Assembly: GCA_029783825.1 (NCBI GenBank) | Contig: JAREIK010018590.1 | Location: 1-64,000 of the forward strand | From: Sapria himalayana | Taxonomy: Eukaryota; Streptophyta; Magnoliopsida; Malpighiales; Rafflesiaceae | Length of the DNA stretch: 64,000 bases | Direction: 5' to 3' | Shown here: piece by piece, positions 1 through 13,100 of the stretch | Position numbering within the stretch: position 1 is the stretch's first letter | Layout: each line of letters starts with the position of its first letter | Translations under genes and position numbers: made by a program | The notes under the pieces: generated by a model | Seen by the model: the letters and a program-made list of their open reading frames with translations, nothing else | Told to the model about the DNA's origin: nothing | Database searches by the model: none

Positions 1-754
1 ATCTAGTAATATATTTTACTTTGATTTAAATAAATTTAGATTTTGCAAATACTTTATAAATAATAACTATTTTATTAATAATAGTTTATTAATTTATTTT
101 TTGATCATAATTATAATATCTAGCAATATAATTTTTTATATTGAATTTAAATGAATTATAATTATGAATATTATTATAAATAAAGATTATATTTACATTT
201 GAAAATTTTAAAAATTATTATATTTTCAAAGGATATAATCTTCAAAAATTAGAAAAAATAATAAAAATAAATTTTTTGCTATATCATTGTTTAAATAAAA
301 CATATAAACCACTAAATACCTAAACACTTAAACCTGTAAACTTCTAAACACAAAAGCCCATAAATACTTAAACCTTTAAACTTGTAAACTTTAACTATAA
401 TTTAAATAATTTATTAAAATATTAATCACAAAATAAATTATGAGTGATACAAATATAATTTAAATAATTTTTTTTTCATCAAAAAAAATATAAGATTATA
501 AAAAGAAGTAAAAACTAAAAAAAAATTATTATTTTGTAATAAATTTTACTTGGATTTTGAATATTCTTCGGTTTTGCAATTATATTTTAATTTATATCTA
601 TCAAATTAATAATAGCATATTAATTTATTTTTTGATAATTAATATCATATCTATCAATAAAATTGTTTATATTTAGTTTATATTATAAATAATTATAATG
701 ATTATTATTACTAAATATTGTATTCACATTTTTAAAAAATATTAAAATTATTAT

Positions 755-782
755 ATTTTCAAAGGTTATAACCTTTGAAAAT
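755..782. repeat. Perfect 28-bp palindrome of the satellite monomer (type example)
   Basis: The half-site ATTTTCAAAGGTTA is followed directly by its exact reverse complement, with the centre between 768 and 769. Similar or degenerate dyads occur about once per monomer. Other perfect examples are 44735-44762, 51312-51339 and 63632-63659. Many copies have decayed on one arm, for instance GGTTATAACCTTCAAAA or GGTTATAACCTATGAAAA. The function is unknown; a protein-binding dyad or a cruciform-forming site are possibilities, neither shown by sequence alone. Confidence 0.9.
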
Positions 783-3700
783 GTTAAAAAATATCAAAAA
801 TAAATCTTTTGTTATTTTATTGTTTAAATAAAACCTATAAACAACTAAATGCCTAAAAACATAAATCTCTAAAGTCATAAACGAAAAAACCTCTAAATTC
901 TTAAAATATTAAAATGGTATACATTTATAATAATTCATTATCTCATTTTAATTTTTATTCAGTATAATTTTTAATTTTTATTTTAATTATTTATCAGTTT
1001 ATTTTTATAGAAATATTAATTACAAAATAAATTATTAGTGAGACAGATCTAATTTAAATTAGACTGGTATACCCAAATTAATTACGAATAAATATCAATA
1101 TATTTTTTTTCATTATAATTTAAAATCTTCATTTTAATTATTTATTTGTTTATTTTTATATAAATATTAATTAAAAAATAAATTATGAGTTAAACAAATA
1201 TAATTTATATAAATTAATTTTCATCAAAAAAATATGGATAAACTTAAAAAAAAAAATTAAAAACAACAAATTATTTTATAGTAATATATTTTGATTTCTT
1301 CTGAATCATTTTAGGTTTTTTTATTATAATTTAATAAATATCTATCTTATTAATAATAAATTATTTTATTTTTTTTTGATCATTTTTAGAATATTTATCA
1401 ATAATATTGTTATATATGAATTTATATGATATATAAATAATAATGATAATTATAACTAAATATTGAATTCACATTGAAAAATATTTTAAATTATTATATT
1501 TTCAAATGTTTATAAACTTTAAAAATATAAAAAAATAATAAAAATAAATATTTTTTTATTTTAATTTTTAAATAAAACCTATAAACCACTAAATGCATAC
1601 ACAATTAAATCAGTAAACTCCTAAGGCCCCTAATGCCTAAATACATAAACCATTAAAATTATATATACTACTTAATAATTAAGAAAGTTTTTATTTCAAA
1701 TTATTATTATTTTAAATATTCATTTTAATTATTTATAAGTTTATTTTATAGATAATATTTATTACAAAATAAATTATGAGTGCGACAAATATAAATTAAA
1801 AAAATTTATTTTTAATCAGAAAAAATATATATGCTTATAAAAGAAATAAACTTTTAAAAATAAAAAATTATTATCCAGTAATATATTAATTTAATTATGA
1901 ATCAATTTGGGTTTTGTAAATATTTTTTAATTAATATCTATCTTATTATTAATAGTTTATTAATTTATTTTTTGATCATTATTATAATATATATCAATAA
2001 ATTGTTATATTGAATTTATATGATATATAATTATTAAAATTATTATAACTAAAGAATATATTCACATTTCAAAAAATTTTAATATTATTATATTTTCAAA
2101 GGTTATAACCTATGAAAATGACAAGAAATTACAAATTTTTTTTTGTTATTTTATTGTTTAAATAAAACCTATAAACAACTAAATGCCTAAAAACATAAAT
2201 CGCTAAACTCCTAAATGACAAAACTTCTAAATACTTAAAATATAAAATTGGTATACATTAATAATAATTCATAAATCTCATTTTAAAAATTTATTAAGTA
2301 TAATTTTAAATTTTTATTTTAATTATTTATCAGTTAATTTTTAAAGAAATATTAATTATAAATTAAATTATTTGGGAGATAGATCTATTTTAAATAATTT
2401 ATTTTTTATCAAAAAAAATATATATGCTTATAAAAAGAGGCAAAATTTTAAAAACAAAAATTTATTATTTTGTAATATATTTTATTTTGATTTTGAATCA
2501 TTTTAGTTTTTGCAATTATATTTTAATTTATTTCTTTCTTATTAATAATAGTTTATTAATTTTTTATGGATCATTATTATAATATCTATTAATAAAATTA
2601 TTTATATTGAGTTTACAGTATATATAATTATTAAGAATATTATAACAAAATATTATATTAACATTAAAAAAAATTTAAAAAAATATTATATTTTCCGAGG
2701 TTATAATCTTCAAAAATTAAAAAAATCAAAACATTTAATTTTTTATTTTTTCAATCTTTAAATAAAAACTATAAATCACTAAAGTTCTAAATACTTTAAT
2801 CACTAAACCCCAAAACACCTAAATACTTAAACCATTAAACTTGTATATCTTGAATAATAAATAATAAATCTCAATTTTATTTGTATTCATTATAATTTTA
2901 AATATTCATTTTAATTATTTATAATTTATTTTTATAGAATTATAAATTAAAAATAAATTATATGGAAGAAAACTATAATTTAAATAATTAACTTTTAAAA
3001 ACAAAAAATATAAACTTATAAAAAGAAGCAAAACATCTAAAAAATTATTATTTAGTATTATATTTTACTTTAATTTTGTATAAATTTATGTTTTGCAAAT
3101 ATATTTTAAAAAATATCTATCTTATTAATAATAGTTTATTAATTTATTTTTTTATTATTAATATAATATCTATCAATATAATTGTTTATATTGAATTAAC
3201 ATGATATATATTTAATAACATTATCATAACTAAATAAAGTATTCACATATTAAAAAAATTTAAAAATTGTTATATTTTCAAAGGTTATAACCTTCAAAAA
3301 TCAGAAAAAATAACAAAAATAATATTTTTGATATATCATTGTTTAAATAAAACTTATAAACCATTAAATTCCCAAATACATAAATTTCTTAACTCCTAAA
3401 CCCCGAATCCCATAAATACCTAAACCTTTAAACTCATAAACCTTAAATATAATTTAAATAATTTATAGAAATATTAATTAAAAAATAAATTATGAGTGAC
3501 AAATATTATTTAAATAATATATTTTTCATCAAAAAAATATATAAGCTTATAAAATGATGCAAAAATTAAAAAAAAATTCTTATTTAGTAATAAATTTTAC
3601 TTTGATTTTGAATCATTATTGATTTTTTAATTATATTTTAATTTATATCTATCATATTAATAATAATTTATTAATTTATTTTTTGATAATTGAGATAATA

Positions 3701-4624
3701 TTTATCAATAAAATTATTTATATTTATTTTATATTATATATAGTTATAATAATTATTTTTAGTAAATATTGTATTAACATTTTCAAAAATTTTAAAATTA
3801 TTATATTTTCAAATGTTATGACATTTGAAAATTTAAAAATATATCAAAAATAAATTTATTGTTATTTCATTGTTTTGATAAAAGCTATAAACCATTAAAT
3901 GCCTAAATACTTAAATAAATAACTTCTAAATCTCGATAACTCTAAATTAATAAATTTTTTAAACAGGTATATCCTAAATAATAAATAATAAATCTCATTT
4001 TTATTTTTTTCTTTATAATTTTAAATATTCATTTTAATTATTTATTTGTTTATTTTTAGATAAATATTAATTACAAAATAAATTATAAGTTAGACAAATT
4101 TAATTTATATAACTTATTTTTCAACAAAAAAAAATATAGATAAACTTATTAAAAAAGAAAAAAATTAAAAACAAAATTTATTATATAGTAATATATTTTA
4201 CTTTGTTTCTGAATCATTTTAGGTTTGGTAATTATATTTTAATTGATATCTAACTTATTTATAATAGATTATTAAATTATTTTTTGATCATTATTAGAAT
4301 ATTTATCAATAAAATATTTATATGATATATAGATCTAATAATTATTATAACTAAATATTCTATTCACTTTTGAAAAAAATTTTAAAATTATTATATTTTC
4401 AAAGATTATAACCTTTGAACCTGTGAATGAACATAAAAAATATATATATATTTTTATTTCATTGTTTAAATAAAACCTATAAAACCTATAAATCATTAAA
4501 CTACAAAATCCAGATACCCCTATATAGATAATCGTTTAAACGGGTATACCTTAAATAATAATTAAAAAATCTCATTTTTATTTGTCTTCATTATAATTTA
4601 AAAAATTCATTTTGATTGTATAGG

Positions 4625-4626
4625 TA

Positions 4627-4701
<75 letters not shown>
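4625..4701. repeat. Expanded (TA)n microsatellite inside a satellite monomer
   Basis: A nearly pure TA dinucleotide run interrupted once by GTGTG near its left end. It lies between TTTGATTGTATAGG and TTAATTATAAAATAAATTATGAG. The corresponding monomers near 14515 and 37400 carry only about 12-16 bp of TA at the same place, so this is a local expansion. It accounts for that monomer being about 640 rather than 590 bp long. Confidence 0.9.
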
Positions 4702-4705
<4 letters not shown>

Positions 4706-6462
4706 TATAAAATAAATTATGAGGTAAAAATATTATTTATAAAAATTATTTTCCATCACAAAATAGATAAGCTTATAAAAAGAATAAAAATTTAAAAACA
4801 AATAATTAATATTAAGTAATATATTTTGCTTTGCTTTCGAATCATTTTAGGTTTTGATATTATATTTTAAGTAATATCAATCTTATTCATAATACATTTT
4901 TAATTTATTTTTTGATAATTATTAGAAAATATATCAATAAAATTGTTTATATTGGATTTATATGATATATAATTATTATGATTATTATAAATAAATATTT
5001 ATTCACTTTTGAAAAAAAATTAAAAATTATAATATTTTCATAGGTTATAACCTTTCAAAATATCAAAAATAATAAAAATAATTTTTTTTATTTTTTTTTC
5101 TTTATTAAAACATATAAACGACTAAAAGCATACACAATTAAATCAGTAAACTCCTAAACCCCATAATACCTAAATACATAATCCATTAAACTGTTATATG
5201 CTACTTAATAATTAATAAATCTAATTTTAATTTCTATTTATTATAATTTTAAATATTCATTTTAATTATTTATTAGTTTATTTTTATAGAAATATTAATT
5301 ACAAAATAAAGTATGAGTGTGACAAATATAATTTAATTAATTTATTTTTAATAAAAAAAAATATACGCTTATAAAAGAAGTAGAAATTTAAAAATTAAAA
5401 ATTATTATCTAGTAATAAATTTTACTTTAATTTTAAATCAATTTGGGTTTTGTAAATATTTTTTAATTTATATGTATCTTTTTATTAATAGTTTATTAAT
5501 TTAATTTTTTATCATTATTATATTATCTATCAATAAAATTGTTTATATTAAATTTATATGATATATAATTATTAATATTATTAAAACTAAATATTGTATT
5601 TACATTTCAAAAAATTGTAAATATTATTATATTTTCAAAAGTTATAACCTATGAAAATGATAACAAATTATAAAAATTTTTTTTGTTATTTTATATTTTT
5701 ATATAAAACCTATAAACCACTAAAAGCCTAAAAACATAAATCACTAAACTCCTAATGACAAAACCTTTAAATACTTAAACTATTAAACTGGTATACATTA
5801 ATAATAAATCTTAAATCTCATTTTAATTTTTATTCAGTATATTTTTAAATTTTTATTTTAATTATTTACCAGTTTATTTTTATAGAAATATTAATTAGAA
5901 AATAAATTATTATTGAAATAGATTAATTTAAATTAAATCGGTATCCCTAAATAATAAATCTTATTTTTTTTCATTATAATTTTAAATATTCATTTTAATT
6001 ATTTATTTGTTTATTTATATATAAATATTAATTACAAAATAAATTATGGTTAGACAAATATAATTTATATAAATTATTTTTCATTAAAAAAATATAGATA
6101 AATTTATTAAAAGAAGAAAAAATTGAAAAACAACAAATTATTATATAGTAATATATTTTTCTTTGCATCTGAATCATTTTAAGTTTTGTAATTATATTTT
6201 AATTAATATGTATCTTATTATTAATGGATTATTAATTTATTTTTTGATTATTATTAGAATATTTATCAATAAAATTATTTATATTGAATTTATATAATAT
6301 ATAAATATAAAGATTAGTATAACAAAATATTGTATTCGCACTTGAAAAATATTAAAAATTATTATATTTTCAATGGTTATAACCTTTGAAAATATCAAAA
6401 AATGATAAAAATAATTTTTTTTTATTTTATTTTTTTAATAAAACCTATAAACCACTCAATGC

Positions 6463-6480
6463 TAGGGGTGCTCATGGGAC
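6463..6480. repeat. hAT copy 1 terminal inverted repeat (3' end of transposase side)
   Basis: TAGGGGTGCTCATGGGAC; pairs with 10130-10147 at 16 of 18 positions and is followed by GGGACGGGAT subterminal words. Confidence 0.9.
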
Positions 6481-7425
6481 GGGACGGGATGGGGATTACA
6501 AATCTCCAGTCCCTTCCCACAGTTCGGAGATTTTTTTTGAAGATCCAGACCTGTCCTATCGTTTGAAAATAATGGGACGAGATGGGAAGGAGATTGGGCA
6601 ATTTGGGTAGGATAAAACGGTTCCAGGACGGATCGGAGTTCGGACATTTTTTTCAATTTATTTTCTTCAAACCCACCAAGTTAGTTCATGTCGAAAGCTT
6701 TTTTTGTACCATTTATCATTCCTTAGTTATGTATCTTTCAATCTCAAATTGGGCCAAATTTGTTTTGTCAAATAAACTGAATACCGCAAACGAGTTCCAT
6801 TACCTTGTCAAAAGCTTTGATGTGCAGAAAAGGATAGAAATGTTAAATAGAATGGGACTGAGTTGTGTGCTTAATTTGGTTCTTTGTTTTTTCACAAGTT
6901 GGCTTTGTTCAGCTGAGTGAAATTAACCATAATAGCAATACTATATTTTTTAAACAATTACTTATAACATTAAGGAATAACTAAAGATGACCAAAAACAT
7001 TGGTAGCATCAATTACTACTTAAGTAATTGCTAAAATTAGGCAGCTTAATATAACAAAAAAATACAACTAATAACAACCATGATAATAATCATTTCAAAG
7101 GTCTGTCCCGGAACAGCAATGAAAATCCAAACCCAATTAATTATCTCATCTACAACTTCTCCCTTTTCTTCCTCCACTGTAGATGGACAATCAAAGATGA
7201 AAACGTGTTAATCATGTAGACATAAATTTATAAGATGAAAAAGTAATAAAAAAAATATTACCTTATAAAATTTAATACACCCATTCCAAATTTAGTTGGC
7301 CAACTATAGTTGGATGAATATTTGGATCTTATGACCACTCTGAAAAATGTAATTGAACCATATTTTTATTAAATTGAATGAATAAAATAAGTAAAAGTCA
7401 AATTAAAATTTACAATATTTGTATA

Positions 7426-9568
7426 CTAACCTGATTCATTATCATCAAGGTATTGAACAAATTCTTCAATTTCAATAGGTTTGTTTGAGCTTCTCAACCA
7501 ATCCTGTAGACATATAAGAACTTTAACTGTAATAGGTGTTAAAGAACTCCTAAAATTATCTAAAGTTCTCCCCCTAGTGCTAAATGTAGATTCGTAGGCC
7601 ACAGTAGATGCTTGGATAGCAAATACATCTCTTGCTATATTTTCCAAAGAAGGATACCTAACCTCATTTATCTTCCACTAGTTTAGAAGATCAAAATCAA
7701 TTCTATTTTTTTTCAAGTTTGTCCTCCAAGTATGTATCCAACTCTTCCAAAGCTGCACCTTCTTGTTCTTTCTCCAATTCAACAAAAAAATCATCAATAT
7801 AAGTATCACTACCGTCAAAGAAATCATAATTTTTCTTCAACACAGTAGAAGAGAAATCATCTTCTTTTGATTCATCTTCATTTAAATCTTTATAATCATC
7901 CATCATCTCATTTAAGGCATTTAAAACCTTGTTCACCAAAATTTTAGCCAATTCCTCTTTATAATGCTAAATGTACTTAACCTTGAGATATTTGATCTTA
8001 TATATAGGATTCAACACTAATGCTGCAAAAAGCATAATATTTGTTGACTGAAGAGAACCCCAATATTTGTTGAATTTATGCCTCATTTTCATACCCATTT
8101 CAGACACCATTGTATCTCTACTATTTTCACAAAGCTCAATTTTTTCAAAATTCGAATAATCTCTTGAAAATAAACACTAGAGGTAAAATATTATGAGCCA
8201 GAAAATTTACAAGTTACCTCATAAAAAGTTTTCATGAAATGAGACAAAATTTTGGCATTTGTTCAGTCTCTCTCAGTTGGAACATTTGAACCAAACTCCT
8301 TCAAAAACCTTTCATCTTTGTCCTCCAACTTATCAAATTCCTTTTGATATTTTATATCAGTTTGTAGCATCAAATAAGTTGAATTTCATCTTGTAGGATA
8401 ATCTAATTGCAATGAAGATCCATATGTAAACTTTGCTTCTTCAACACATAACTTAAACATATCTAATCTTTTAGGACTGCTCCTCACATATTTCACCTCT
8501 CCTCTAATTTTTTGAATAGCCCCCTCAACTACTGCAATGCCATCTCTGACAATTAAGTTTAAGATATGAGCACAACATCTCATATGAAAATGCTCGCCTC
8601 TCAAAGGTACAACACTTTTCTTCACAAGCCTATTTTTCAATTGTTCAACTGCAACATCATTATTTGATGCATTGTCAATAGTAATGCATATCAACTTTCT
8701 CAAATCCCATTCATTCATGCAAAACTCAATAGAATTTCTAATATTAACTCCAGAATGACTTTTAATTACACAAAAGTTCAAAAGCCTTTTATGCATATTC
8801 AATTGAGAATAAATTAAATGAATAGTCAAAATATATAAGACAAATTTTGAATGCTAGTCCAAGTGTCGGTAGTTAATGAAACTCTACAACAATGAGATTA
8901 TATGCTATCAAATAATTTCTTCTTTTCCTTCACAAATAAAGAAAAACAATCTCTCAGTGTAGAGTGCCTAGATGGAATTTTAAATTGAGGCACACTAACT
9001 TCACAAAACTCTTTGAACTCATACATCTCAACAAAATAAAAAGGCAATTTATCTTTTATGATCATTTTCACCAAAGACTCCCTAACTAGTTGTTGATCAA
9101 ATTGCTAACAAGTTAATTTGTTATCCTCTAAACTAGTACCTTTAGTGAAACTCAACAAATTTGTGACTTGTCTTTACCTTTGTGAGCTTCTATTAATTCT
9201 TTTTTGTGTAGAAATTTCTTACAAGTCTATCTCATGTATTTCCATAAACCCGAAGTACCTTGATCAATTTTTTCCAAATATTCTTTCCTACACCATATAC
9301 AAGCCGTCGTACCAGTTTCATTTCCTTTTGAATCAACTAATATCTCATAAGTTTCCCAAATAGCAGACTCATACTTTTTATGAGCTTGAGGTTCTGATGT
9401 GCATTGACTTTCTTTTACAATTGGAATTGAAGAACATGCCGTAACAATAGGAGGGTTCATTAAAGGATGATGAATGGATTTACCAGTACTTTGATCATTT
9501 GAGATGTTATCATCTTCAATTTATTCTATTTTTCATTTACAGCTAGATTGTGCCATCAGCATTGCCAT
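7426..9568 (-). pseudogene. hAT transposase relic, copy 1 (BED finger to dimerisation domain)
   Basis: Reads as one broken frame of about 714 codons on the minus strand, close to the roughly 700 residues usual for RICESLEEPER-like transposases. From the N end it has a degenerate BED-type finger with CIWC, followed by GTSGLWKYMR where the usual His is Tyr. Next come an RNase-H-fold segment containing CITIDNASNNDVAVEQL, the CCAHILNLIVRDG motif, an acidic linker, and the hAT C-terminal dimerisation motif (AIQASTVAYESTFSTRGRTL, then LICLQDWLRSS). Stops at 9521-9523 (TAA), 8263-8265 (TGA), 8191-8193 (TAA) and 7967-7969 (TAG) interrupt it. The first, second and fourth of these are present in all four copies. 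The ATG at 9566-9568 precedes the first stop, and a Met at 9458-9460 is an alternative start. GAATCAG/GTTAGT at the end could be a splice donor. Not functional. Confidence 0.9.
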
Positions 9569-9734
9569 TAATTAATATGATATGTTAAGCATGAATACAT
9601 ATAAATATTTCAAACAAGCAAGCTCTAAAAAAACTGACTGTAATGCATTCAGCCCACTCATTCGGCCCAAACACAACACCACAACCAATACTCAACAAAA
9701 CTGACTGAGACATATAATAATAATAATTAATCAC

Positions 9735-9923
9735 TCAATTCTCGTCAGAAAAATAAACCAAAAGGCTGGTAGAATCCGAGACATGGTGGAGGCAACCAGA
9801 AGTGCGACGAACAAGGGCTGGACCTAACTGAACACGACTGGAAGGGCATGAGGTGGCCTGGAACTCGTCGGAACAGCAATAGGTGCGTCGGAATTGGATG
9901 GGCTGTAGCAGAATTGGTGGCAT
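9735..9923 (-). other. Leader reading frame upstream of transposase, hAT copy 1
   Basis: A 62-codon frame starting MPPILLQPIQFRRTYCC, in a G+C-richer stretch between the (TA)n run and the transposase start. The same segment is recognisable in all four copies. It is open in copies 1 and 2 and broken by stops in copies 3 and 4. It resembles no family I know. It may be an untranslated leader or first exon rather than a protein, and the preserved frame may simply reflect recent copying. Confidence 0.35.
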
Positions 9924-10129
9924 CTTTATGTTATATATATATATTCTGGTTTTAGTATCGATTTTTTAGGACGGGATGGTTCTCGAGATGAATATTTCTT
10001 AAGATGAGGGAACCACCCCAAAAGAAAAAAATATGTGACAGAACGGGAAGGGAATAGTCATAGTCAAAGTATTTTTCTCAGTCCCGATTATTTTGGGACA
10101 AGACTTCAGGTCGGGTCGCTAATCTCCGA

Positions 10130-10147
10130 GTCCCGTGAGCAGCCCTA
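10130..10147. repeat. hAT copy 1 terminal inverted repeat (5' end of transposase side)
   Basis: Ends ...GTCCCGTGAGCAGCCCTA; the inverse of 6463-6480 with two mismatches. Confidence 0.9.
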
Positions 10148-13100
10148 TTAAATGGATATAAAGTTAAATCAGTAAACTCCTAAACCCCGTAATCCCTAAA
10201 TACATAAACCATTAAACCGCTAAATACAACTTAATAATTAATAAATCTAATTTTTATTACAATTTATAATATTTTTAAATATTCATTTAAATTATTTATT
10301 TGTGAATTTATTTAGAAATATTTATTACAAAATAAATTATGAGTGGGACAAATATAATTTAAATAATATATTATTTATCTAATTAAAATATACACTAAAA
10401 AAGTATTATAAATTTAAAAATTAAAAATTTTTATCAAGTAATATAAGTTACATTAATTTTTAATAAATTTGAGTTTTGTGAATATTTGTTAATTAATATA
10501 TGTCTTAATATTAATAGTTTATCAATTTAATTTTTGATCATTATTATAATATCTATCAATAAAATTATTTATATTAAATTTAGATGATATATAATTATTA
10601 TATTTTCAAATATTATTATATTTTCAAATGTTATAACCTATGAAAATGAAAACAAATTATAGAAAATTTTTTTGTTATTTTGTTTTTTTAAATAAAACCT
10701 ATAAACCACAAAAAGCCTAAAAACATAAATAGCTAAACTACTAATGAAAAAAACCTCTAAATACTTAAATCAGTAAACTAGTGTAAATTAATAATAATCA
10801 TAAATCTAATTTTAATTTTTATTCAGTATAATTATAAAATTTTTTTTAATTATTTATCAATTTATTTTATAGAAATATAAATTACAAAATAAATAATTAG
10901 TGAGACAAATCTAATTTAAATTAAACCGATATCGCTAAATAATAAATAATAAATGTCATTTTTTTTAATTATAATTTTAAATATTGATTTTAATTACTTA
11001 TTTGTTTATTTATATATAAATATTAATTACAAAATAAATTGAATTAGAAAAATATAATTTATATAAATTATATTTCAAAAAAAAATTATTGATAAACTTT
11101 TTAAAAGAAAAAAAAATTTCAAAATAAAAAATTATTATATAGTAATATATTTTGCTTTTCTTCTAAATCATTTTAGGTTTTGAAATTATATTTTAATTGA
11201 TAACTATTTTATTAATAATAGATTATTAATTTATTTTTTGATCATTATTAGAATATTTATCGATAAAATTGTTTATATTGAATTTATTGATATATAAATA
11301 TAATGATTATTATAACTAAATATTGTTTTCACATTTAAAAAAAATAAAAAATTATTATATTTTCAAAGGTTATAACGTTTGAAAATATCAAAAAATAATA
11401 AAAATAACTTTTTTATTATTTTATTTTTTTAATAAAACCTATAAACCACTAAATGCATACACAGTTAAATCAGTAAACTTCTAAACCTCATAATGCCTAA
11501 ATACATAAACCATTAAACCACTATATACTAATTAATAATTAATAAATCTAATTTTTATTTCTATTTATTATAATTTTAAATTTTCATTTTAATTATTTAT
11601 TAGTTTATTTTTATAGAAATATTTATTACAAATTAATTTATGAGAGCGACATATATATTTTAATTAATTTATTTTTAATCAAAAAAGATATATGCTTATA
11701 AAAAAAAGTAATTATTTAAAAATTAAAAATTATTATCTAGTTATATATTTTACTTAAATTTTGAATCAATTCGGGGTTGGTAAATATTTTTTAATTAATA
11801 TCGATCTTTTTATTAATAGTTTATTAATTTAAATTTTGAGCATTATTATATTATCTATCAATAAAATTGTTATATTGAATTTATATGATATATAATTATT
11901 AATATTATTATAACTAAATATTGTATTCATATTTCAAAAAATTTTAAATATTATTATATTTTCAAAGGGTATAACCTATGAAAATGAGAAAAAATTAAAA
12001 TTTTGTTTGTTATTTTATTTTTTAAATAAAACCTATAAATTACTAAATGCCTAAAAACATAAATCGCTAAATTCCAAAATGACAAAACCTATAAATACTT
12101 AAACAATTAAACAGGTGTACATAAATAAAAAATCATAAATCTCAATTTAATTTTTATTAAGTATAATTTTAAATTTTTATATTAATTATTTATCAATTTA
12201 TTTTTTTAGAAATTTTAATTACAAAATAAATTATTAGTGTTCTAGATCTAATTTAAAAAATTTATTTTATATTAAAAAATATATATATCCTTATAAAAAG
12301 AGGCAAAATTTTAAAAACAAAATTTTATTATTTAGTAATATATTTTATTTTTATTTTGAATCATTTTAGATTTTGCAATTTTATTTTAAATTATATCATT
12401 CTTATTAATAATAGTTTATTAATTTTTTATTGATCTTTTTTATAATATCTATTAATAAAATTATTTATATTGAGTTTACATTATATATAATTATTAAGAT
12501 TATTATTGCTGAATATTACATTCACATTAAAAAAAATTAAAAATTATTAGAATTTCAAAGGTTATAACCTTCAAAAATTTAAAAAAATAAAAAAATTAAA
12601 TTTTTTATTTTTTCATTCTTTAAATAACTATAAATCACTAAAGGCCTAAACACTTAAATGACTAAACCCCAAAACCCCTAAATACTTAAACCATTAAACT
12701 AGTATATCCTGAATAATAAATAATAAATCTCTATTTTAATTGTATTCATTATAATTTTAAATTTGCATTATAATTATTTATTAGTTTATTTTTATAGAAT
12801 TATAAATTAAAAATTAATTATGAGGAAGACAAATATAATTTAAATAATTTACTTTTAATAACAAAAAATATAAACTTAAAAAAAGAAGCAAAACATCAAA
12901 GAAAGTATTATTTTGTAATATATTTTACTTTGATTTTAAATAAATTTATGTTTTTCAAATATATTTAAATTAATATCTATCTTATTAATAATATTATATA
13001 AATTTATTTTTTCATCATTAATATAATATATTTCAATATAATTGTTTATATTGAAATTACATGATATATAATTATTAAGATTATCATAACTAAATATAGT

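Larger units (their letters stand above)
1..6462 (+). repeat. A+T-rich satellite array, block 1 (forward orientation)
   Basis: Tandem monomers recognised by recurring landmarks in fixed order: a segment like TTCATTATAATTTTAAATA, AAATAAATTATGAGTGAGAC, AATCATTTTAGGTTTTG, TATCAATAAAATTGTTTATA, a dyad around GGTTATAACC, then AAACCTATAAACCACTAAATGCC and an octamer run. Dyad centres near 231, 764, 1507, 2101, 2699, 3283, 3814, 4404, 5043, 5640 and 6375 give monomer lengths of roughly 533, 743, 594, 598, 584, 531, 590, 639, 597 and 735 bp. The 740-bp class contains an internal duplication of about 150 bp; the 530-bp class lacks about 60 bp. No gene is visible; short reading frames here are Ile/Tyr/Asn-rich chance frames. 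The last eight bases are the left target duplication of the hAT copy that follows. Confidence 0.93.
6463..10147 (-). mobile_element. hAT transposon copy 1 (defective, 3685 bp)
   Basis: The element begins TAGGGGTGCTCATGGGAC and ends with the reverse complement of TAGGGCTGCTCACGGGAC, an 18-bp terminal inverted repeat with two mismatches. Flanking octamers are CTCAATGC (6455-6462) and TTAAATGG (10148-10155), a decayed form of the CTAAATGC duplication that is perfect around copies 2 and 4. Eight-bp target duplications and TAGGG ends are typical of hAT elements. G+C-richer subterminal zones with many GGGAC/GGGAT words lie inside both ends, about 6463-6660 and 9960-10147. The transposase relic is on the minus strand. 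About 800 bp between its stop and the left end is noncoding 3' sequence. The right side carries a (TA)n stretch and a leader segment before the coding relic. Confidence 0.93.

Noticed and set aside
6386..6920. Frames across the hAT 3' end (6386-6610, 6582-6920, and 39185-39647 in copy 3)
   Set aside because: They run opposite to the transposase through subterminal repeats and noncoding sequence, start in satellite or terminal repeat, and have no domain.
12631..12702. CRISPR-like or regulatory array reading of the octamer module
   Set aside because: Units are only 8 bp with no spacers, and the setting is plant-type satellite DNA.
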